Source of the DNA: Clostridia bacterium | Lineage (GTDB): Bacteria; Bacillota; Clostridia; Oscillospirales; QAKW01 | NCBI GenBank assembly: GCA_017436525.1 | Contig: JAFSCX010000048.1 | Span: 1 to 48,298 of the forward strand | Direction of reading: 5' to 3' | DNA length: 48,298 nucleotides | Shown: positions 16,371 to 24,521 of the stretch, one piece after another | Layout: every line of letters begins with the position of its first letter | Numbering within the stretch: the stretch's first letter is position 1 | Notes under the pieces: generated by a model | Told to the model about the DNA's origin: nothing | The model's input: the letters and a program-made list of their open reading frames with translations, nothing else | Databases searched by the model: none | Made by a program: the position numbers and the translations under genes

Positions 16371-17650
16371 TTCTCCATGCCGCCCATATAAGGCCGCAGC
16401 GCCTCAGGGATTCTTACGCTATAATTCTCGCCATCGAATTCCAGATTATTCTCCAAGAAGGCGATCAACATTCTGGGCGGAGCCACGACGGTATTATTGA
16501 GGGTATGGGCAAGATACTTTTTGCCGTCCTCCCCTTTGACGCGAATGCCCAGTCTTCTTGCCTGCGCATCGCCCAGATTGGAGCAGGAGCATACTTCAAA
16601 ATATTTGCCCTGCTTGGGAGACCAAGCTTCCACATCGTAGGATTTCACCTTCAGATCGGCCAGATCACCGGTGCAGCACTCCAAGGTGCGTACGGGGATA
16701 TCCAGAGAGCGGAAGAGCTCTACAGAATAGCTCCACATTTTATTGAACCAATCCATGCTCTCCTCGGGCTTGCAGATGACAATCATTTCCTGCTTCTCGA
16801 ATTGATGGATGCGATAGATGCCTCTCTCCTCGATACCATGAGCACCCTTCTCCTTGCGGAAGCAGGGCGAATAGCTGGTTAAGGTCAGGGGCAGAGCGCT
16901 TTCGGGGGTGATGGTATCGATGAATTTACCGATCATGGAATGCTCGCTGGTGCCGATCAGATAAAGATCTTCCCCCTCGATCTTATACATCATGGCGTCC
17001 ATTTCCTCAAAGCTCATAACGCCGGTTACCACATTGCTGCGGATCATGAAGGGGGGCACGCAATAGGTAAAGCCCTTATTGATCATGAAATCTCTGGCAT
17101 AGGAGAGGACCGCGCTGTGAAGGCGGGCAATATCGCCCATCAGATAATAGAAGCCCTCGCCTGCCACCTTGCCTGCTGCCTCTTTATCGATGCCTGCAAA
17201 GTGGGCCATAATATCGGTATGATAGGGGATCTCAAAATCCACCTTGGTCTGCTCGCCGTATTGGCAGACCTCTACATTCTCTTCGTCATTTTTTCCCACA
17301 GGGACACTATCGTCTACAATATTGGGAATCTGCATCATGATTTCCTGCAGCCGCTTAGCAAGCTCGCCCTCTTTCGCCTGCAGCTCGGCAAGCTCTGCTG
17401 CCTGCGCACCTACTTGCTTTTTAATCTCCTCGGCCTCTTCTCTTTGGCCCTTTGCCATCAAGCCGCCGATTTGCTTGCTCAGGCGGTTGCGGTTGGCCCG
17501 CAGATCATCGGCCCGCTTATTGGAGGCAAGCTTTTCATCATAGACTGCGATGGCTTCATCCACCAAGGGCAGCTTATGATCCTTGAATTTCTTGCGGATA
17601 TTCTCTTTTACAAGCTCGGGGTTTTCTTTCAAAAATTTAATGTCCAGCAT
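16355..17650 (-). CDS. serS: Seryl-tRNA synthetase
   Basis: Charges tRNA-Ser with serine (class II synthetase). The protein has 431 residues, the normal size. The N-terminal coiled-coil arm that grips the tRNA spans about 30-105 (charged heptads such as EEAEEIKKQVGAQAAELAEL). Motif 2 is FRKEKGAHGIEERGIYRIHQ (about 272-291). Motif 3 reads TLNNTVVAPPRMLIAFLEN (about 390-408), a variant of the more usual TLNGSGLAVGR. The start has the RBS AAAGGAG. Upstream on the same strand, 30 bases away, is the ATP-grasp gene, so serS may share the transcript starting before the helix-turn-helix gene. No T-box leader is visible. The 3' end is embedded in a hairpin array. Confidence 0.95.
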   Translation of the reverse strand: MLDIKFLKENPELVKENIRKKFKDHKLPLVDEAIAVYDEKLASNKRADDLRANRNRLSKQIGGLMAKGQREEAEEIKKQVGAQAAELAELQAKEGELAKRLQEIMMQIPNIVDDSVPVGKNDEENVEVCQYGEQTKVDFEIPYHTDIMAHFAGIDKEAAGKVAGEGFYYLMGDIARLHSAVLSYARDFMINKGFTYCVPPFMIRSNVVTGVMSFEEMDAMMYKIEGEDLYLIGTSEHSMIGKFIDTITPESALPLTLTSYSPCFRKEKGAHGIEERGIYRIHQFEKQEMIVICKPEESMDWFNKMWSYSVELFRSLDIPVRTLECCTGDLADLKVKSYDVEAWSPKQGKYFEVCSCSNLGDAQARRLGIRVKGEDGKKYLAHTLNNTVVAPPRMLIAFLENNLEFDGENYSVRIPEALRPYMGGMEKIVRK

Positions 17651-17680
17651 GGTTCTGCTCCTTTATATGATCTGACTGAA

Positions 17681-18727
17681 TTATTTATTCTTTTCTTTGA
17701 TTCGCTCTTCCAAAGAAGAATAGGGGACTACTGCGTTGAAGGCAGGCAGCAAGCCCTTTTTCTCGGGGTTTTGGGGAACCGGCCGATAAATATCATGGCC
17801 GGGATAATGATTTCCCTCTACCAGGACAGGGCCATCGGGGGTGATGCAGAGATCCCAGCCCACCAGCCGCACGCCCGGTACTTTTTTAGAGGCGTTATAG
17901 GCCAGCAGCAAGGATTGCTTCCAAAGGGGAAGGGCGTAACCCTCAAAGAGGATATCGGTATCGGGATGGCGCTCGAAGGCCTGCCCTGCTTTATTGACGG
18001 CATATTTTTCCAATTTACCCGTCTTGGGATCTACCGGAACGACCATTCCGCCGGAATTGAAATTATCCACCACAGCCCCGCCGCTTCCGATTCGAAGCGC
18101 GGAATAAAGCAGATGGGGATTTCCCTCATCATCCACCATGGTAACCATTCTCAAGGTGTTGACGGAGCCTGCATAGATCTTATTGATCTTATCATGCTGC
18201 TCCAATACCGGCTCCAGAAGGGTCTGCCCGCCGGTTTTTAAGCGATTGTAGAGCCCCATCAGGCCCTCCTCCGGATCCAAGGAGCATTTTTCCACTCCTT
18301 TGCCGCAAAGGCCATCCTGCGGCTTTGCAATGAAGATGGGATGCTGGATGACAAAATCTGCAAAGGTATCCGGATCGGATTGGGAGAGATCTAAAAATTC
18401 TCTGCCGCATTCTTTTTCAAAAAGAGCCAAAAATTCTGTCTTATTATTAAAGTAATGATAATCTTCCCGATTATTGAGGGCCCGCACGTAGCGGGTATTT
18501 TTTCCGCGGGTCAGGATGGTGGCGCGCTGCTCATCGGTCATATCATACATGCCGAAGATGGTATAATCAATGTAGCCCGCCTCATAGCGAATGCCGCAAA
18601 GCAGCATATCCCAAAGAATGGCAAGATGATGCATGCCGGTAAGCTCTCTTACCTGCTCCACCCGATCCCAAAGGCCCTTAAAATCAAGGCCGATAATCCG
18701 CTTAAAGAGATAGATGATCTTATTCAT
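17681..18727 (-). CDS. Sugar-transfer-associated ATP-grasp protein
   Basis: Predicted ATP-dependent ligase of 348 residues. Its order of segments matches the ATP-grasp family described as sugar-transfer associated. An alpha-helical N-terminus (about 1-130) is followed by the ATP-binding segment FIAKPQDGLCGKGVEK (about 150-165), LLEPVLEQH (about 194-202), and SVNTLRMVTMVD (about 212-223). The metal-binding end is VGWDLCITPDGPVLVEGNHYPGHD (about 297-320). Such genes often lie in cell-surface polysaccharide loci; the reaction is not known. The start overlaps the regulator gene by eight bases and its RBS (AGGAGG) lies in that gene, so the two are translationally coupled. serS follows 30 bases downstream. 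Confidence 0.8.
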   Translation of the reverse strand: MNKIIYLFKRIIGLDFKGLWDRVEQVRELTGMHHLAILWDMLLCGIRYEAGYIDYTIFGMYDMTDEQRATILTRGKNTRYVRALNNREDYHYFNNKTEFLALFEKECGREFLDLSQSDPDTFADFVIQHPIFIAKPQDGLCGKGVEKCSLDPEEGLMGLYNRLKTGGQTLLEPVLEQHDKINKIYAGSVNTLRMVTMVDDEGNPHLLYSALRIGSGGAVVDNFNSGGMVVPVDPKTGKLEKYAVNKAGQAFERHPDTDILFEGYALPLWKQSLLLAYNASKKVPGVRLVGWDLCITPDGPVLVEGNHYPGHDIYRPVPQNPEKKGLLPAFNAVVPYSSLEERIKEKNK

Positions 18728-19154
18728 TGGGGATCCTCCTTCTCAGATCGGCAAGATCAAAGGATGCGGCAAGGGTTTGATCGCCCTTGCGCAGGCGATA
18801 GATCTGACCGGCGGTATTTTGCTGAATGGTATAACCATCGGGGGTAAGGATGGTATTCCAAAGCGCATAGGGGGAATCGAAGGGCGCTCGCAAGCCTTCC
18901 TCTTCGGTGAGGGCGCGGATAAATTCTTCCACATCCGGCCCAAAGGTGAGGGTGATTTCCTTGGTATTGCGGAAAAGGGTGCATAGGGTTACTGCCCCTT
19001 GCCAGCCCAAGGAGGAACGCCACTTTTCAATTTCTACCAAGGTCTTTTTGGAAAGACCGAGGATTTCGCTCATTTTTTGCTGACTATAGCCCACTTCGTT
19101 GCGAACCAGCTTTTCCTTGCGGTCGCATAGGGTGATAAAAGCATCACGGGTCAT
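18720..19154 (-). CDS. Helix-turn-helix transcriptional regulator
   Basis: Small regulator of 144 residues. The N-terminal part (about 10-55) contains an XRE-like helix-turn-helix: RNEVGYSQQKMSEILGLSKK followed by TLVEIEKW. The C-terminal half (about 90-144, with SPYALWNTILTPDGYTIQQN) is an uncharacterised domain of predicted strands that may sense a ligand. The gene starts behind a promoter whose -10 box lies inside a perfect palindrome, which makes autorepression likely. The gene overlaps the ATP-grasp gene, its probable regulatory target and functional partner. Confidence 0.8.
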   Translation of the reverse strand: MTRDAFITLCDRKEKLVRNEVGYSQQKMSEILGLSKKTLVEIEKWRSSLGWQGAVTLCTLFRNTKEITLTFGPDVEEFIRALTEEEGLRAPFDSPYALWNTILTPDGYTIQQNTAGQIYRLRKGDQTLAASFDLADLRRRIPNE

Positions 19155-19191
19155 AGGCTTCTCCTCTCTGCATGATTTGCGGGGAAACTCC

Positions 19192-19226
19192 AGTGTAATA
19201 TTACACTATTTCCCGCCGTTTGTCAA
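19192..19226 (-). promoter_or_regulatory. Promoter and operator of the HTH/ATP-grasp operon
   Basis: On the minus strand, TTGACA (19226-19221) is separated by 17 bases from TAATAT (19203-19198). The -10 box lies exactly in the middle of a perfect 16-bp palindrome, AGTGTAATATTACACT (19192-19207). A weaker outer pair, GGGAAA/TTTCCC, flanks it. The -35 box overlaps the end of the eamA gene. A dimeric repressor bound here would block RNA polymerase directly. The helix-turn-helix protein encoded downstream is the natural candidate. Confidence 0.85.
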
Positions 19227-20122
19227 GAGAGGCGGCTTTTGCTCCGTTTTTTAGCGGGAAGCTGCGCGAAAACGACAGCGATCAGCATCAGTGCGCAGCC
19301 CAGCCATTCCTTATCGGTGGGGATTGCCTTTTGCACCACAATCGCCGCCAATACGGCAAAGACCGATTCTAAGCTCATCAGCAGGGAGACGACGGTGGGA
19401 TTGGCATCCTTCTGCGCAATAATCTGCAGGGTATAGGCTACGCTGCTGGAAAGAATTCCCGCATAGAGGATGGGGAAAATGCAGGCCTGCAGGTGGGCCC
19501 AAATCATCTTCTCAAAAAGAAGGGAGAGGGCAGAGGAAAGGATGGCGGTTACAAAAAATTGCATGCAGGAGAGCCGCACTCCGTCTACGATCTGGGTATA
19601 ATGATCAATGACCAGAATGTGGGCAGTAAAGGCGACAGCGCAGAGAAATACCAAAAAATCGCTGAATTGGATGGTAAAATCCTCTTTGATGCAAAGGAAA
19701 TAAAGGCCTGCCGCCGCAATGACGACGGCGATCCATACTGTAAGCGGCGCTTTTTCCTTGAAGAAGATGCCTGCAATAGGCACCAAGACAATGTAGAGCG
19801 CGGTAATAAAGCCTGCCTTGCCTGCGTCGGTATCGGCAAGGCCTGCTTGCTGAAGATTGGCGGCGATGGTCAGCGCAATGCCGCAGAAAAGCCCGCCTAA
19901 AGCCAATGGCTTGCGTTCTTCTTTTTTGGGGATAAAGGGCTCTTTTTTGATTTTGGAGAGGACCCATACCACGCCCAGCAAAGCAAAGGTTGCGATGAAG
20001 GAGCGGGCGGCATTAAAAGCCATGGGGGGCATATAGTCGGCCGCAATATTTTGGGCCACAAAGGTGGTGCCCCATAAAAAGGCGGCGATGATGGGTAAAA
20101 GGGTGGTTCTTAATCGATTCAT
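19223..20122 (-). CDS. EamA/DMT-family transporter
   Basis: Inner-membrane transporter of 299 residues with ten predicted helices in two EamA repeats (about 5-140 and 150-285). Typical segments are LWGTTFVAQNIAADYMPPMAFNAARS (about 17-42, repeat 1) and AYTLQIIAQKDANPTVVSLLMSLESVFAVL (about 229-258, repeat 2). The basic C-terminus (AKKRSKSRLS) is cytosolic. Members export amino acids, metabolites or drugs, and the substrate here is unknown. It has the RBS AAGAGG. The HTH operon promoter overlaps its 3' end. Confidence 0.88.
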   Translation of the reverse strand: MNRLRTTLLPIIAAFLWGTTFVAQNIAADYMPPMAFNAARSFIATFALLGVVWVLSKIKKEPFIPKKEERKPLALGGLFCGIALTIAANLQQAGLADTDAGKAGFITALYIVLVPIAGIFFKEKAPLTVWIAVVIAAAGLYFLCIKEDFTIQFSDFLVFLCAVAFTAHILVIDHYTQIVDGVRLSCMQFFVTAILSSALSLLFEKMIWAHLQACIFPILYAGILSSSVAYTLQIIAQKDANPTVVSLLMSLESVFAVLAAIVVQKAIPTDKEWLGCALMLIAVVFAQLPAKKRSKSRLS

Positions 20123-20221
20123 AGAATACCTCTTAAATGGAAATTATAGTAATAATACCATTTTTGAAGAATAAAAATCAATAGGGATTCTTAAGATTTC
20201 ATGAGAAATTTGTCAATGTAC

Positions 20222-20250
20222 TTGAAAGATGAGAGAAAATATTGTAGAAT
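20222..20250 (+). promoter_or_regulatory. Promoter of the E2-like gene
   Basis: TTGAAA (20222-20227), a 17-bp spacer and TAGAAT (20245-20250), 33 bases before the start codon. An RBS-like AAAGGGA follows. The intergenic region is shared with the divergently transcribed eamA gene. Confidence 0.6.
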
Positions 20251-20283
20251 TATAGTGCATTAAAAAGACGGAAAGGGATTTTT

Positions 20284-21150
20284 ATGAACAGAAGAGACGG
20301 AAAACGCATTAAAAAGGTCGATCCCATGTATCAAATCGCCGCTTATGTCATGAATAAGCGAATTGATTCCATGAATATGATCAGCTTGGAGATTCCCTTG
20401 GAGCCCATGCTGCAATTTACCCGTAAAAAGCTACGGGAGGATGGGGTGAAGATCTCTCGCTTGGCAGTGGTTTTGGCGGCCTATATCCGCGTCCTTTGCG
20501 AGTATCCCAAGCTCAATCATTTTATCATAAACTCCAAGCCCTATGCCCGCAATGAGCTGGCGGTGAGCATGGTGGTCCTGAAAGGCGGCGCCATGGATGA
20601 TGGCGGCACCATGAGTAAAATTTATTTTCAGCCTACCGATGATCTCTATAAAGTGCAGGAGCGGCTTTCTGCTTATATCGAGGAAAATCGGAAAGAAGAT
20701 CCCGATAACGGGACAGAGAAGATCATGAAGGTGCTGATGAGGGCCCCCGGCCTTTTGAAGGTGGCGGTGGAATTTTTGCGTTGGCTGGATAAATGGGGCC
20801 TGCTGCCCAAGGCGGTGATTGATATGAGCCCCTTCCATGCTTCCTTGCTGGTTACCGATCTTGCCAGCATCCGCACCGATGCCATTTATCATCATATCTA
20901 TGAATTCGGCAGCACCTCTGTGGCCATGGCCATCGGAAATTCCAAAGAGGTCGCTCGCAAGAGTGGGGATGGGGTTGTATTTGAAAAATGCATGCCCTTG
21001 GGGTTGGTGATGGATGAGCGAATCGCCAGCGGCAGTGATTTTGCTATGGCATTCCATGCCTTCCGCAATTATATGAAGCATCCGGAGCTGCTGGAGCAGC
21101 CGCCCCAAAAGATCCACGATGAAATCAAAGAAATCTTTCATATCGATTAA
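20284..21150 (+). CDS. Acyltransferase-fold (E2/CAT-like) protein, catalytic residues absent
   Basis: A 288-residue protein resembling the catalytic domain of 2-oxo-acid dehydrogenase E2 acyltransferases (chloramphenicol-acetyltransferase fold). It has no lipoyl or subunit-binding domain. Similarity lies in the N-terminal strand/helix pattern (about 25-80, ending YPKLNHFI) and in the C-terminal LGLVMDERIASGSDFAMAFHAF (about 240-261). In true E2 enzymes this C-terminal segment contains DHRxxDG with catalytic His and Asp. Here the same positions read DERIASG, so both are missing. No E1 or E3 gene is nearby. It may be a binding or regulatory protein or have a different acyl chemistry. A bidirectional terminator follows immediately. 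Confidence 0.7.
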   Translation: MNRRDGKRIKKVDPMYQIAAYVMNKRIDSMNMISLEIPLEPMLQFTRKKLREDGVKISRLAVVLAAYIRVLCEYPKLNHFIINSKPYARNELAVSMVVLKGGAMDDGGTMSKIYFQPTDDLYKVQERLSAYIEENRKEDPDNGTEKIMKVLMRAPGLLKVAVEFLRWLDKWGLLPKAVIDMSPFHASLLVTDLASIRTDAIYHHIYEFGSTSVAMAIGNSKEVARKSGDGVVFEKCMPLGLVMDERIASGSDFAMAFHAFRNYMKHPELLEQPPQKIHDEIKEIFHID

Positions 21151-21176
21151 AAAAAGAGCCATTTGGCTCTTTTTTT
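21149..21176. terminator. Bidirectional terminator
   Basis: AAAAAAAGAGCC (21149-21160) pairs with GGCTCTTTTTTT (21165-21176) around an ATTT loop. It serves both the E2-like gene and the convergent SDR gene, whose stop codon overlaps the T run. Confidence 0.9.
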
Positions 21177-21942
21177 AATCGAATTTTTGCTGCTTCATCC
21201 AGATTTTGAGTACCAAAGCAGTAGGCAGCAGTTTGACGCCCAATACCTGCAATTTATTTTGCCAAGAAGGGACGCAAACGCTCCGTTTCTTTTTGAGATC
21301 CTTTAGTGCGCAGGCCACCACCTCCTGGGCGGTGAAGATTTTATTGAAATAGGTGATCACCTTTTTTTCGGCCGCTTCGGCACGATTGAAAAACTCGGTC
21401 TGCACCCAGCCGGGGCAGAAGGCCATTACATGGATCTTGCGATCCTTCAATTCTGCCTTTAAGGCTCTGGAGTAGCTTAAAATAAAGGCCTTGGTGGAGC
21501 CGTATACATTGAGATAGGGCACCGGCTGAAAAGCGGAAAGAGAATCCACCTGCAGGATGCGGCCGCCCTCTTCTATATAGGGAAGGGAGAGCTCTGTGAT
21601 GGCAACCACCGCCTTGCAGTTGAGATCAATCATCTCTAAGGAATCTTCTATGGAGATGGCATCATAGCGGCCGAACCGCCCGAATCCGCTGGCATTGATC
21701 AGCAGAGAGATGGTGGGCTGCTCTTTTTTCAGCAATTCCTTATATTGAGCAAAGCTTTCTTTTTGGGTAAGATCCATGGGGAGAATCCGCATGGGAATTC
21801 CAAGCTCTTCCTTGAGGGTAAAAAGGCGATCCTCTCGGCGGGCGATGACCCACATTTCATCAAAGCGTTCCTGCTTTTTTAATTGGCGGGCAAATTCCTG
21901 CCCCATGCCGGAGCTGGCTCCGGTGATTACTGCAATTTTCAT
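21175..21942 (-). CDS. Short-chain dehydrogenase/reductase
   Basis: NAD(P)-dependent oxidoreductase of 255 residues. The cofactor motif TGASSGMG lies at about 7-14. An NAG-like segment is represented by INASGFG (about 84-90), and catalytic Tyr and Lys occur in NVYGSTKAF (about 147-155). The basic residues after the first strand (RREDR) suggest NADP(H). The start is placed at the ATG at 21942, directly before the Rossmann strand MKIAVITG. A longer form beginning at 22029 would add an unlikely Tyr/Lys-rich tail. The substrate is unknown; the closest style is the YqjQ/DltE group of cytosolic SDRs. Confidence 0.85.
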   Translation of the reverse strand: MKIAVITGASSGMGQEFARQLKKQERFDEMWVIARREDRLFTLKEELGIPMRILPMDLTQKESFAQYKELLKKEQPTISLLINASGFGRFGRYDAISIEDSLEMIDLNCKAVVAITELSLPYIEEGGRILQVDSLSAFQPVPYLNVYGSTKAFILSYSRALKAELKDRKIHVMAFCPGWVQTEFFNRAEAAEKKVITYFNKIFTAQEVVACALKDLKKKRSVCVPSWQNKLQVLGVKLLPTALVLKIWMKQQKFD

Positions 21943-22073
21943 TTTCTTTATGTTCCTCGTTTCGTTCCTTTTCCTTATTATAATAAAAAAATATAAATAA
22001 TAAAAGGTTTTTTTCATTGTTTTTTGCAAAATAGGGTGCTATATTATAAAAAAATACTAAAGGAGAGCAGAAA

Positions 22074-22844
22074 ATGAAAGAATTCGGTTTGCAGGTTTTC
22101 AGCGTTCGTTCCGAGATGGAGACGGTAGAAGCCACCCGCGCCACCTTCAAGGCATTAAGAGAGATGGGTTATACCCAGATCCAGACAGCCGGTTGCGCCA
22201 TTCCCTATGAGCAATACGGCCGCATCGCCCGTGAAGAAGGGCTGGAGATTGTAGGTACCCATGAAAATTTCCAGATGATGGAAGAAGATTTTGAGCAGGC
22301 AGTAGCCAATCATAGGCTTCTCGGCACTACCAATATGGGAATCGGCGGCTACTTTTTGAAGGAGCAGACGGTTGAGGCTTGGGAGGATTTTATTCAGAGA
22401 GCCAATGTGGTTGCGAAAAAGTGCGGCGAGATCGGCATGAAATTTACCTATCATCATCATAGCCATGAGTTTGTGAAATTAGAAAACGGTAAGCGGGCAA
22501 TGGATATGCTGGTAGAGGGCCTGGATCCTGAAAATACCTCTTTTGTATTGGATACTTATTGGCTGCAGCATGGCGGCGCGGATATTTATGAATGGCTGGA
22601 GAAACTGGCCGGCCGCGTAGATATTCTCCACCTGAAGGATATGCTTCGCCTGCCCCATAAGGATGAGAATTATGGCTATCATCATATGACCGAGGTAGGC
22701 AACGGAAATCTTAATTGGAAGAAGATCTGTGAGGTTGCTCAAAAGGTCGGCATCAAATATTATGTAGTGGAGCAGGATGCTTGCCTGGGCGGCGATGTCA
22801 TGTGGAGCATGAAGCAGAGCGCTGATTTTATGAAAAATCTTTAA
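22074..22844 (+). CDS. Sugar phosphate isomerase/epimerase family protein
   Basis: TIM-barrel protein of 256 residues in the AP-endonuclease-2/xylose-isomerase-like superfamily. Likely metal ligands are spread along the barrel: HENF (about 63), YHHHSHEFV (about 125-133), VLDTYWLQHGGAD (about 156-168), LHLKDM (about 184-189) and VVEQD near residue 236. These proteins isomerise or epimerise sugars or related polyols (IolE/IolI and relatives), and the specific substrate is not clear. It stands alone with the RBS AAAGGAGAG. A possible promoter (TTGTTT-17-TATATT) lies just upstream at 22017-22045. A shared terminator follows. Confidence 0.82.
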   Translation: MKEFGLQVFSVRSEMETVEATRATFKALREMGYTQIQTAGCAIPYEQYGRIAREEGLEIVGTHENFQMMEEDFEQAVANHRLLGTTNMGIGGYFLKEQTVEAWEDFIQRANVVAKKCGEIGMKFTYHHHSHEFVKLENGKRAMDMLVEGLDPENTSFVLDTYWLQHGGADIYEWLEKLAGRVDILHLKDMLRLPHKDENYGYHHMTEVGNGNLNWKKICEVAQKVGIKYYVVEQDACLGGDVMWSMKQSADFMKNL

Positions 22845-22852
22845 TTTCAAAT

Positions 22853-22885
22853 AAAAAATGAACCCCATCAGGGGTTCATTTTTTT
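22853..22885. terminator. Bidirectional terminator
   Basis: AAAAAATGAACCCC (22853-22866) pairs with GGGGTTCATTTTTT (22871-22884) around ATCA. It ends the isomerase gene on the plus strand and trpB on the minus strand. Confidence 0.9.
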
Positions 22886-24104
22886 ATCTGATTCCGTAGT
22901 TTTCAATGATATAGTCCATATCCTTATCGCCGCGGCCGGAGAGGCAGATGAGGACAGATCCCTTGCCCATCTTCTCCGCCAGCTTAATGCCGTAGGCTAC
23001 GGCGTGGGAGCTTTCAATGGCGGGAATAATGCCCTCCATGCGGGAAAGGCGGAAGAAGGCATCAATGGTCTCCTCATCATTGATGACATCATATTTTACG
23101 CGGCCTAAATCCCGAAGGAATGCGTGCTCAGGGCCGGAAGAAGGATAATCCAAGCCGCTTGCTACCGAATAGACGGGAGCAGGCTCGCCGTTCTCATCCT
23201 TGAGCATGATGCTATTGAATCCGTGCATAACGCCCTCAGTGCCGTATTGCAGGCTTGCGGCATGGTCGCCCATTTTGGTGCCGCGGCCCAAAGGCTCAAT
23301 GCCATAGATATCAACAGGGTCATTTAAGAAGCCTGCAAAGAAGCCGGCGGAATTGGAACCGCCGCCCACGCAAGCCACGATGGAATCGGGAAGTTCGCCC
23401 GTCATTTCCTTAAATTGCTCTCTTGCCTCGATGCCGACCACGCTCTGGAAATCTCTTACCATCATGGGGAAGGGATGGGGGCCTACGACTGAGCCGATGC
23501 AATAGATGCTGTTTTGATAATCCTTGGCATAGGCATCAAAGGCCGCATCCACCGCCTCCTTCAAAGTGGCAAGGCCGTGGGTAACCTCTACCACATTGGC
23601 GCCGAGGATTTTCATTCTGGCCACATTGGGCGCTTGCTTTTTAATATCAACAGTGCCCATATAGACATCACATTCCAGCCCGAAATAAGCGGCGGCGGTT
23701 GCGATGGCAACGCCATGCTGGCCTGCGCCCGTCTCGGCGATCAGCTTCTTTTTGCCCATATATTTAGCAAGGAGCGCCTCGCCCATGCAGTGATTCAATT
23801 TATGGGCGCCGGTATGATTGAGATCCTCCCGCTTGGCATAAAGCTGCACGCCGGTGCCGATCTGATTGGAGAGCCGCTCCAGATGGGTGATGGGGGTGGG
23901 GCGGCCTTGGAATTCTTTGCGGATACGGCGCAGCTCATCAATGAATTTGCGGGATTTACAGATGGTAAAATACGCATCATTGATCTCCTGCATGGCCTTT
24001 AAGAGCCCCTCATCTACAAAGGCGCCGCCATAGGGGCCGAAAAAGCCGTTTTTATCGGGATAGTTTTTGAAATAAGTGTCGAAATCAATGCCGTTGAATT
24101 TCAT
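22884..24104 (-). CDS. trpB: Tryptophan synthase beta chain
   Basis: PLP enzyme that condenses indole with serine to give tryptophan. The protein has 406 residues, the usual TrpB1 length. The start [12 protein letters not shown] (about 20-31) is typical. The PLP lysine is in [14 protein letters not shown] (about 89-102) and the catalytic Glu in AETGAGQHG (about 118-126). The phosphate-binding segment GGGSNSAG lies near 240. The RBS AAAGGAG supports the ATG at 24104; a longer reading runs through the leader terminator and is rejected. No trpA or other trp gene is adjacent, so the enzyme may salvage free indole or work with a distant trpA. A Trp T-box controls it. Confidence 0.95.
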   Translation of the reverse strand: MKFNGIDFDTYFKNYPDKNGFFGPYGGAFVDEGLLKAMQEINDAYFTICKSRKFIDELRRIRKEFQGRPTPITHLERLSNQIGTGVQLYAKREDLNHTGAHKLNHCMGEALLAKYMGKKKLIAETGAGQHGVAIATAAAYFGLECDVYMGTVDIKKQAPNVARMKILGANVVEVTHGLATLKEAVDAAFDAYAKDYQNSIYCIGSVVGPHPFPMMVRDFQSVVGIEAREQFKEMTGELPDSIVACVGGGSNSAGFFAGFLNDPVDIYGIEPLGRGTKMGDHAASLQYGTEGVMHGFNSIMLKDENGEPAPVYSVASGLDYPSSGPEHAFLRDLGRVKYDVINDEETIDAFFRLSRMEGIIPAIESSHAVAYGIKLAEKMGKGSVLICLSGRGDKDMDYIIENYGIR

Positions 24105-24125
24105 GGAAATACTCTCCTTTTTGCC

Positions 24126-24414
24126 AAAATAAAAATCCCAAGTATTCCAAAAAGGAATACTTGGGACAGAAAACAAAATTTTCTGCGGTGCCACCCAAAT
24201 TGATGAATCTCATCCGCTTTGCTCCGCACGATCATGCGGCTCGCGACGATAACGGGCGCGCCCCGTCAACTGCTACTTGCAAAAAAATCCTTTTTGCTTT
24301 CGGTTGCCCTCATAAGCCCATTCAGATCTCCTTCCGCTACCGCCATCCCACCATCGGCGGCTCTCTTAAAGTTTCTTAGAGATCCTACTCTTCTTAATCA
24401 AAGGTTTATTTATT
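24126..24414 (-). promoter_or_regulatory. Tryptophan T-box riboswitch leader of trpB
   Basis: The minus-strand leader has the parts of a T-box. The conserved antiterminator sequence GGGTGGCACCGCAGAA is at 24196-24181. A terminator follows at 24166-24126: TCCCAAGTATTCC and GGAATACTTGGGA around a 5-nt loop, then a T-rich run. Stem I begins AGTAGGATCTC and its 3' side reads GAGATCTGAATGGGC. The triplet opposite the AGTA motif is TGG (24320-24318), the tryptophan codon. Uncharged tRNA-Trp pairing with TGG and with the T-box bulge would stabilise antitermination and switch on trpB when tryptophan runs short. Confidence 0.92.
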
Positions 24415-24420
24415 GAAATC

Positions 24421-24449
24421 AATATATCACAGTTTGAAAAAAGTGTCAA
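24421..24449 (-). promoter_or_regulatory. Promoter of the T-box/trpB transcript
   Basis: On the minus strand, TTGACA (24449-24444), a 17-bp spacer and TATATT (24426-24421). Transcription would start near 24414, directly before the T-box leader. The rest of the 417-base gap between the ATPase gene and trpB (24450-24521) shows no gene or clear terminator. Confidence 0.8.
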
Positions 24450-24521
24450 GTATTTTTTAAGCAAACACGAGTAATCCAAACCTGATTTTAAGGGGCAGAT
24501 TTTCGAGTTTGATTGCGCACC

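Noticed and set aside
16355-17720. T-box leader for serS
   Set aside because: The 30-base gap upstream of serS holds no T-box sequence, and none is seen upstream of the HTH gene.
16940-18241. A 433-codon plus-strand frame over serS and the ATP-grasp gene
   Set aside because: It spans two real minus-strand genes and has no RBS or homology that I can see.
21942-22029. Longer N-terminus for the SDR protein
   Set aside because: The extra residues are Tyr/Lys/Asn-rich translation of AT-rich intergenic DNA, and the Rossmann strand starts at the internal ATG.
24104-24194. Longer N-terminus for TrpB
   Set aside because: The extension translates the T-box terminator stem and would lie upstream of the clear RBS.
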